64,000 nt of DNA. It comes from Symbiodinium natans (lineage: Eukaryota > Sar > Dinophyceae > Suessiales > Symbiodiniaceae). Location of the stretch: the NCBI GenBank assembly GCA_905221605.1, contig CAJNDS010000540.1, positions 1 through 64,000 of the forward strand, in the 5' to 3' direction. Numbering within the stretch: the first letter of the stretch is position 1; every line of letters begins with the position of its first letter. Shown here one piece after another: positions 56,755 to 64,000 of this stretch. The notes under the pieces are model-generated. The model worked only from the letters and a program-made list of their open reading frames with translations, searched no databases and was not told the origin of the DNA. Both the position numbers and the translations under genes were made by a program.

Positions 56755-56860
56755 ACCCTAAAGCCCTAAAACCCTAAAACCCTAAAACCCTAAAACCCTA
56801 AAACCCTAAAACCCTAAAACCCTAAAACCCTAACACCCTAAAACCCTAAAACCCTAAACC
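56755..56860 (+). repeat. CCCTAAAA (8-mer) array
   Basis: About 12 units, one CCCTAACA. Confidence 0.9.
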
Positions 56861-57420
56861 CCTAAACCCCAAAAACCCTAAACCCCCAAACCCGAAACCC
56901 CCAGTTGCCCCTCGTTCCTTGGGGGACTCGGCCACCAGGTGGAGAGGAAGCTCCTCGAAGAGCCTCACGTGGCGTTGAGAGATGTTTAGGGTTTTGGTGT
57001 TTGGGGTTTAGGGCTGGGGTTTAGGGGTGGGTTTACGGTGTAGGGTTTAGGGTTCAGGGTTTAGGGTTTAGGGTTTAGGGCTTTAAATCCCAAAGCCTCT
57101 CCTCAATCCAAAGCATCGCTCTAAAGGCCCTCAACCTCTGAATGACCTAAGCCCCTCTAAACCCTAGACATCCCCAACAAGCCCTAAACACCTTACACCT
57201 TAAGAAGCACACAAAGAGTGCTTCCGCATTTATTGTTCCCTTGGGTTTCAAAAATCACCAAACGAAAATCCTAAGCAAGGGCCTTAAACACCTAAACCCC
57301 TAAAACCCCGAACTAACGACCTAAAACCCTAAACCCCTACAACTTCAAACCTGAAAATCCCTCAGCCCCTAAACCCTAAACCCTAAACCCCAAACCCCAA
57401 ACCCTAAACCCTAAACCCTA

Positions 57421-57779
57421 CCTGCAACCTCCATTCGGGCGCAAAATTCTGCCTTTCGGTCTTCAGGCGCCTGAACCTTGTTGCGGGCGAATTTTATGTC
57501 TGCAGGCGGAACTTGCCGTAAACTTTATCTTAGGATATTTGCAGGCTGGACAACAATCGTAAACGCCGCGGTGGCACGGGCGGATTTGCCCAAGCTTCGG
57601 GCAGATTTAAGCTTCGGGCGGATTTTCCCGGAGGGTGTTATCATCAGCTGCGTGAGTATTCTTTTGTCTGAAATCGGCTTCGGGCAGTTTTTAAAAACAG
57701 AGACGGAATTTCATCCCTCAGGCGGAAAGAAGAGACAACATAGCCTCAGGCTGAATTTTGCGCCTGCGGAGGTTGCAGG
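57421..57779. mobile_element. MITE-like element with CCTGCAACCTCC TIRs
   Basis: CCTGCAACCTCC at the left and GGAGGTTGCAGG at the right are perfect inverted repeats; a further GCGCAAAATTC arm follows inside each. TA on both outer sides fits a TA target duplication. The interior repeats TTCGGGCGGATTT-like motifs. A 103-residue ORF inside has no recognisable domain. Inserted between CCCTAAA arrays. Confidence 0.75.
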
Positions 57780-58348
57780 TAAACCCTAAACCCCAAACCC
57801 TCAGCCCTAAGCCCTAAGCCCTAAGCCCAAAAGTCTCGAGAGGCCGAAATTAAGGACGGCCCAGGGGCCGGTCCCCACAGCGGAACGGACGCTCTGCAAC
57901 CAGGATCCTGCAGGGGAGGGAGGGGGGGCTAGGGTTTATGGTTTAGGGTTTAGGGTTTGGGGTTTAGGTCGTTTGGGTTTAGAGGTTTGAGGGTTTCTGC
58001 TAGGGTTGAAGTGTGTAGGTGCCTTAGGGTTAAGGGGTCTAAGGGTTTGGGCGTGGCTTGAGGGATTGAGGGGTGGGTTTGACGGCTTCTGGGCTCCGAG
58101 GGGGGTTTAGGGTTTGGGGTTGAGGGTTTAGGGTCTAGGGTTTAGGGTTTGGGGTTTGAGGGTTCAGGGTCTAGGTTTCGGTTGTAGAGCCTACATAAAC
58201 TCACAAGGCATGTACCCGGACCTGGGACACGGGCTTGGTCACAATCGGGTTGCAGGCCTAAGCATACTCGCGCATGCTAGTTGCTAGTTGGTACCCTGCG
58301 ACAGTATTCCTCAATTGTAGATGCCCCTAAGCCCCTAAGCCCCGTGAC

Positions 58349-58445
58349 CCTAAACCCTAAACCCTAAACCCTAAACCCTAAACCCTAAACCCTAAACCCT
58401 AAACCCTAAACCCTAAACCCTAAACCCTAAACCCTAAACCCTAAC
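58349..58445 (+). repeat. CCCTAAA array
   Basis: About 13 uninterrupted units. Confidence 0.95.
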
Positions 58446-59065
58446 CCCCGGAGCCCCCAGGCACCTTCCCTTCGAGGCGTCCGTGTCGCATCGCAGGCTG
58501 CGGGCCAGCGTTTCTCTGCCTTAGCTCTACAAACCCGAGCGTGCACCTCGTTCCCCCCCGTGCACCTTTAAGCCCTAAACCCTAGACCCGAAAAACCCTA
58601 CAAACCCTACAAACCCTAAACCCCTTAAGCACCCCCCCTCCCCCCCCCGAAAAAAAGAGCCCTTAGGGTTGATGCGGGTCTGAAGGTTTACTGTAGCGGG
58701 GTGGGTGGGGTGGGGGGGGGTGGCAGGGGCAAGGATTAGAGTGGCGAATCGGGCTTCAAAAGCTTCGGGTTTGGGGTTCAGGGTCTCCCCTAAACCCTAG
58801 CCCTAAACCCTAAACCCTCAACCCTAAACCCCAAACCCTAAACCGTGGTTCTCCACTGCACCCATAGCTTAAGTATCGACTTCGATCCAGCCAGGCTTCG
58901 CATGCCCTGGGCTTCACGTAAGATGCCCCCGGTTCTGCTTACCAAGACTTGCTTATCAGCATGTGCCTGAATCTTTAGAATTTCGGTGTTGGGGATGATT
59001 CGTGTAAACCCTAAACCCTAAACCCTAAACCCTAAACCCTAAACCCTAAACCCTTTACTTATATA

Positions 59066-59110
59066 GGGACAATAGGGGAATATCACTAGTAATTATTTCG
59101 ACTCCTATAT
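59066..59110 (+). repeat. Short repeat shared with 26790-26833
   Basis: See 26790-26833; both abut telomere-type repeats. Confidence 0.5.
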
Positions 59111-59239
59111 CACCTGCCTTTGTGGCTTTAGAGGCGGCCAGTGCACCCCTCGCGTAGCGGAGTCGACTCGCTCACTCTCCGATGTCAGGATTTAGGGGAT
59201 AGGGTTTAGGGCTAGGGTTTAGGGTTTAGGGTTGAGGGT

Positions 59240-59500
59240 TGAGGGTTTAGGGTTTTAGGGTTTTAGGGTTTTAGGGTTTTAGGGTTTTAGGGTTTTAGGG
59301 TTTTAGGGTTTTAGGGTTTTAGGGTTTTAGGTTTTTAGGGTTTTAGGGTTTTAGGGTTTTAGGGTTTTAGGGTTTTAGGGTTTTAGGGTTTAGGGTTTAG
59401 GGTTTAGGGTTTAGGGTTTAGGGTTTAGGGTTTAGGGGGTTTAGGGTTTAGGGTTTAGGGGGTTTAGGGTTTAGGGTTTAGGGTTTAGGGTTTAGGGTCC
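59240..59500 (+). repeat. TTTTAGGG (8-mer) array passing into TTTAGGG
   Basis: About 18 TTTTAGGG units with one change, then 7-mers with two GGTTTAGGG slips. Confidence 0.95.
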
Positions 59501-59839
59501 CGACCCTGGCGGCGTGTTGGATAGGTTTCTGGAGGTGAAAACCTCCCTTTTTCCCTCCTTACCGCGGGAGGGGGGGTAGGGGGGGTACCCCGGCAGCTTT
59601 TGCGTGATGGACCATAGGCGGTTTCGTACAGGGCAGAGGGCCTCTTTTGGATGACATTCTACTTAAACTTACAATGATTCAAACAACTGCCAGACCCCCC
59701 CCCCCCCCCCCCCCCCCCCTACCCCCCCCCCCCCTACCCCCCCCCCCAACCCCCCCCCTTCCCCCCCGCCTACCCCCCCCCCTACCCCCCCAAGCTGCTT
59801 CAGCTCCTAAACTGTTTGGGTCCTGGTGCTACCCCCTAC

Positions 59840-59940
59840 CCCCCCCCACGTTTCACAGAGGCACAGAGGCGCGAGCGTTTCACAACTTTTGGGATTCTGC
59901 CGAGCAGGCTGCGATGCTCTTCGAACCATGCGATGAGGAA
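59840..59940 (-). CDS. Exon candidate
   Basis: CAAAG acceptor then DAFLIAWFEEHRSLLGRIPK and VVKRSRLC on minus. The plus ORFs over it are Pro-rich shadows from the adjoining poly-C. Confidence 0.45.
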
Positions 59941-60184
59941 AGCATCCTTTGAGCCGACGAGCAGGTTTAGACCTTTCAACTATGCTCTGGCGGGGTCGGC
60001 GGCTTGAGCCGGAGGCTCTTAAATTTATGGTTTAATTAGGGTTTAGGGTTCAGGGTTGGCATCCTGGAGTTCGGCACCCCTGTGTGGGATCTTTTCGGTA
60101 GGGTCTCCCTGATTCCCGAACTAAATCCTAAAGCCTAAATCCTCAGCCCTGAACCCTAAACCCTGAACCCTGAACCCTGAACCC

Positions 60185-60280
60185 ATTTCGCGGAGAAGCA
60201 GTAGGTGTTGATGTAGTCGATGCTCTTGTCATCCGCAGCCATGGACCACTTCAAGCGCTTCCGGGGAGACGTGGTGCTGT
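60185..60280 (-). CDS. Exon candidate
   Basis: Minus frame RLKWSMAADDKSIDYINTYC then FSAKW. Natural composition; poly-G to the right, CCCTGAA repeat to the left. Confidence 0.5.
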
Positions 60281-60963
60281 GGAAGGGGGGGGGGGGGTGG
60301 TTTTGAGGTTGATAGGGTTTAGGGTTTAGAGGGTTTAGGGTTTGGGGTTTAGGGTTTAGGGCATAGGGCATAGGGCTTAGGGCTTAGGGCTTAGGGTTTA
60401 GGGTTTGGGGCTTGGGCTTCGGTTATTGGGGGCCTTCGGAGCTGCAGGGCGAGACATTTTGGGGGGTTTCTTAGGGGTCTTGCGGTGTGCAGATAACATA
60501 GGGTAGGGGCTTCGGGTTTCGGGTTTCGGGTTTCGGGTTTAGGGTTTAGGGTTTAGGATAGGGCTTCATTCGGTGGTTTATGGCTTCCTTTGAGCAGCCA
60601 GGGAAGGCTCTGTCCTCTCTGTTTTAAATCGACATCGGAGTTTGCAAGAACATCGGGTTCCGCATATGCGAACCACACAATATAGCGGGCTCGCCCCAAC
60701 CCCCAATGTCTGCAAACTAGGAAAAGGGGCCCTTAACGCCCTTCCAAAATCCTAAATCCTAAGCCCGCGAGACCCCCCAATTGAGCAAAGGGACTGCCTG
60801 CTTGTGCTGAAAGGAGGAGGCTGTTGACATTTGGCACGTAACCCTACACCCTAAACCCTAAACCCTAATGTCTAAACCCAGGAATCGACTCTTCAAACAA
60901 AACAGCAGAGCCTTTTTGCGGTGCGAAGCTGACAGCTCTCGGAGCCCTCTCTGCTTTCACGTA

Positions 60964-61077
60964 CAGTAAACTCCAGAAAGTTGGAACATGGTTTAAGGAT
61001 GATTAGAGCTGGGATTCCCTTTAGCATACATTTTGGGGTTTGGGGATAAGGATGTTCCAACTTTTTGGAGTTTACTG
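60964..61077. mobile_element. MITE with CAGTAAACTCC TIRs and TA duplication
   Basis: 114 bp. The left arm CAGTAAACTCCAGAAAGTTG pairs with the right arm over about 26 bp with one mismatch. TA on both sides is the target-site mark of Tc1/mariner/pogo elements. No ORF. Confidence 0.85.
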
Positions 61078-61479
61078 TATCCACGTGGGACGTGGCAGAG
61101 AGGCTGTGCGACGAAGGGAAACACCTTTTGGAAGGTCCTCCAAGGGAAGGGGAACGTGTTGGGGGGGAAAGAAAAAGCTTCGAGGAGGTTACTATAGGGA
61201 TTTCCTACGGAGTATGACATTCGCTTCTATCCCCTTTCCCGGTCCCCTCAAACTTCGAGCCATCTGGCACGCCAAGGGGGTACCGAGCATGATTTACGAT
61301 TGAGCCGCCGCCACGGCGTGAATTGCCCGATGGCATTGAGCTCAGAAAGGGTGGCAACTTGTGGGCATCAGAGGGTAGTATAGGGTATTCTAGGGCATTA
61401 TGGGGTACTATCAGGTACTATTGGGTACTACAGGGTAAGGGTATTATACATCCTCCCGCTTAATACAAAGCCCTCTCCC

Positions 61480-61800
61480 ACGCCGAAGCTTGGCCACGGC
61501 GTCGGGAGCAGCTCAAGACGCAGTTTCAGTGCAGAGCTTACGCAAAAGCTATTCAAAGATTTCCCTGGAACCCTATGTACCTACAGCTTAGCAGTAATTC
61601 TCCTGAATGAGTAGGTAAAATGAGTGGGTAGAACCCCTAAAACCGTAGGTAAAGAGGGTCCCAGGTCCAGTTTTGCTTGCAAGGTCCAACATTTCGCACA
61701 GTGGAGGTGCTTGCGCTTTTGCTCGCGCGTGCTTCTTCGGCCGCAAGACATGTAATGCGCCAACAAGAAACCCTACATCCTGAAGCGATGTACACACCTA
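61480..61800 (-). CDS. Two exon candidates
   Basis: About 61560-61480 reads SALKLRLELLPTPWPSFGVG; about 61790-61640 reads VGALHVLRPKKHARAKAQAP then PLCEMLDLASK. Both minus. Just left is a short tandem of GGGTACTAT units (61377-61445). Confidence 0.4.
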
Positions 61801-62724
61801 AAACCCTAAAACCCTAAAACCCTAAAAGCCTAAATCCTAAAATCCCTTAACCCCGAAAACCCTAAAACCCGAAAACCTAACAGGCCTCAGGTCTTGGGAT
61901 GTAGTTTCTGCGCCCTCCGATCGGGGGCGGCCGCCTTCGCCTGTCAACTTCGGATTTCAGGGTTAAGGTTTGGGTTCAAGGTTTAGGCTTTAGGGCCCCT
62001 TTAGGGTTTGGGGTGGTTGGGGCGTATAAGGTTTTGTATTCAGGTTTTTGGGGAGTCTTCGCAGTCTTTAGGGGGCTGTGTGGGTGGGGTTTGAGGGGTG
62101 AAGTCAGAAAAGGCGAGGACGACAGCCACAGGTCTAAACTTCCAAAACCATGACCCCTTTAGCCGAATCCCGAAACCCTCAACGCTGCCACTTCGGGCAT
62201 CAACTTCTTGAGGTGTGCCATCTTTCGCAAAACACGGCTTGGGGATTCGTGTCCGACTTGTGAAAAGAAGACCTGTACATCTCGAGAAAGCCTCAACCTG
62301 TTAAGCCACTCATAGCTGAAGAAAGGCTTAGTAGCCCAGGAACCAAGTGATAATCAGGGCACCCTTTGGGGTCGGTTGCACTATAAGGGAGCCCAGAACC
62401 AAAAACAAAAGGTAAAGGGGTACCACTGGGCTACCACAAAGAACAGGGCTGAAGGCATGGCTTTTGGCTTGGGGCGCGGAGTCGCGCCCAACCGTCTCGT
62501 TCTCATGTCCCCCCCCCACCCCCCGCCCCAACCTCCTCCTGAAAACCCAGACACTTCAGCTAAACCGTTGCATAGGCCCGAAACCCTCCCCCCCCCCACC
62601 CTCCCCCCCAAACACCCTACCTTTGGGTCCGAAAAGCTAAAGAACCCTAAACCCTAGACCCTAAACCCTAGACCCTAAACCCGAAACCCTAAACCCTAAA
62701 CCCCTAAACCCTAAACCCTTCTTC

Positions 62725-62820
62725 GGAAGCAATCTCGGCCTGCCGCGGCGCTCAGACGTGGGCACTTCTGGTCGTGGCCTTTCTGCTGGCACCTTTGAGC
62801 TGCAGTGCTGATGGTCTTGG
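62725..62820 (-). CDS. Exon candidate
   Basis: Minus frame TISTAAQRCQQKGHDQKCPR then LSAAAGRD. CCCTAAA left, TTTAGGG right. Confidence 0.45.
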
Positions 62821-62896
62821 GTTTAGGGTTTAGGGTTTAGGATTTAGGGTTTAGGGTTTCGGGTTTAGGGTTTCGGGTTTAGGGTTTGTAGGGTTT

Positions 62897-63173
62897 ATAG
62901 AAATTGTATAGGGTTTGGGTTCCAATAACGTTTTGAACGAAACGTTTTGACCGAAAGTTTGGGCCGAAACGTTTTGTTATTTGGAACTAGCTTTTCATTT
63001 TTGAGGAGAGTGGGGAGGGGGCGGACGGGGGAAGGGGGGGGGGGGGGGCGGAGGGAGGAGGGGGAGGGGAGGGGGGAAGGGGACGTTTAATATTTGCCAG
63101 ACTTAACCTCGGCTTGTCAGCTGTTTAGACAAATAACTTGGAAATTCAAAATGATACCACATACAATGTCTAT
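62897..63173. mobile_element. TIR element with iterons, copy 3 (inverted)
   Basis: ATAGAAATTGTAT at 62897 and ATACAATGTCTAT at 63161. Iterons read CGAAACGTTTTGACCGAAAG. It keeps GACTTAACCTCGGCTTGTC and TTTAGACAAATAACTTG seen in copy 2 in opposite orientation. Confidence 0.65.
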
Positions 63174-64000
63174 CTATTTGTCTTCAGGGTTTTGGGTTTA
63201 GGGTTCAGGGTTCAGGGTTGAGGGTTTAGGGTTCTAGGAGATTTAGGGCTTGTAGGATTTTAGGCTACCTAGGGTGTGTAGCGCCTTGCGGCATTGGGGC
63301 TTTAGGGGCTTCAGGGGTTTTTGTGGGCTAAACGCTGAACGGATGACGCCTCAAGCCCTAAACCCCTAACCCCTAACCCTTAAACTCTAAACCCGCCCAA
63401 CCCCTGACACACCAATTTCAACTCAAGTCCCGAAACACTAACACCCTCACACCCTGAAACTTTAGCACACCCCAACGATTAAAACCCCCCACATCCCCTG
63501 CAAGCACTAAAATCCGAACACCCGAAAAACCTTGAAACCCTGAACGCCCTAAACACCTAAAACCCGAAAAACCCTAAAAGAAACCTAAATCCCGAAAACA
63601 TCAAAAACCCGAAAGACAAAAAAACCCTAGAACCCTAACCCTAAGCCGGAACCCTAAAACCCGAAAGCCCCAAACCCCAAACCCGAAACCCCGACACCGC
63701 CAACCCCTACAGGCTAACCCCCTCCCCCCCCTCCCCTTCCCCACCCCCTTCCCCATCCCCCCCCCCCCAAAAAAAAAAAAAAACCCAAAACCCAAAACCC
63801 TAAACCCTAAACCCTAAACTCTAAACCCTAAACCCTAAACCCTAAACCCAAAACCCTAAACCCAACTTCCCCTTTGAACAACAAAACGGCCAACCCAGTT
63901 TTGGGTGGGCCTTGGACCAGCTTGGGCAGTTTGGAGAACCTGGGGCTTGGGTTTTGGGTTTGGGGTTCAGGGTTTGGGGTTCAGGGTTTAGGGTTCAGAG
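63174..64000. other. Degenerate telomere-type repeat to the right edge
   Basis: Mixed CCCTAAA, CCCGAAA and CCCAAAA units with poly-C/poly-A at 63750-63785. No gene seen; an unplaced 60-bp island lies at 63890-63950. Confidence 0.6.

Larger units (their letters stand above)
55041..59640. other. Repeat-rich stretch with a few exon islands
   Basis: Minus candidates: about 55575-55510 (EATTSQLGRYWAALNSLAG), 56395-56310 (VVHGIGRQFKDQSPEAKK) and 56985-56910 (HVRLFEELPLHLVAESPK). The rest is telomere-type repeat, poly-C and the 57421-57779 element. Confidence 0.35.

Noticed and set aside
57478-57789. 103-residue plus-strand ORF
   Set aside because: Sits wholly inside a TIR element and repeats its TTCGGGCGGATTT units; no domain.

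Overview
This window looks like dinoflagellate nuclear DNA. The evidence is (i) TTTAGGG/CCCTAAA repeats throughout, in both orientations, and (ii) two split genes with very short exons whose introns start with GT, GC or GA and end in AG, usually AG|G. No ORF runs uninterrupted across a whole gene; the longest exon is about 0.9 kb and most are 35-100 nt. I read every gene I could chain as lying on the minus strand, which fits the one-way gene order known from dinoflagellates. There were no tools, so all exon joins are by eye.

Layout. (1) About 17.5 kb down to the left edge: one split minus-strand gene for an ion channel with a C-linker and a cyclic-nucleotide-binding domain (CNBD). Successive exons supply likely S4/S5, the pore helix, S6, the C-linker and CNBD strands and helices; the 3' end is outside the window. 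(2) 20942-17892: a five-exon minus-strand gene for a multi-pass membrane protein of a family that is common in dinoflagellates. Exon 3 has an in-frame TAG where the family has Trp. (3) About 21-27 kb: exon-like islands, several encoding hydrophobic segments, probably a further membrane protein. (4) About 28-39 kb, 40-48.4 kb and 55-63 kb: many 50-150 bp GC-richer islands with good minus-strand reading frames; families not recognised. (5) About 49-51.6 kb: islands including one with a SET-domain signature (HDCRPNC). (6) 53082-55040: a composite tandem array A-B4-A-B4-A.

Between the islands lie telomere-type arrays (7-mer TTTAGGG plus local 8-mer TTTTAGGG, TTTAGGGG and degenerate forms), long poly-C/poly-G tracts, and several small terminal-inverted-repeat (TIR) elements. 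Many islands have CCCTAAA on the left and TTTAGGG on the right, so the introns carry telomeric repeats as inverted arms. One 116-nt channel-gene intron is almost nothing but telomeric repeat.

Limits. Short GC-rich exons often read open on both strands. Outside the two chained genes and the SET exon, strand, frame and exon ends are inferences. No rRNA, tRNA, CRISPR array, prokaryotic operon or complete autonomous transposon was seen.
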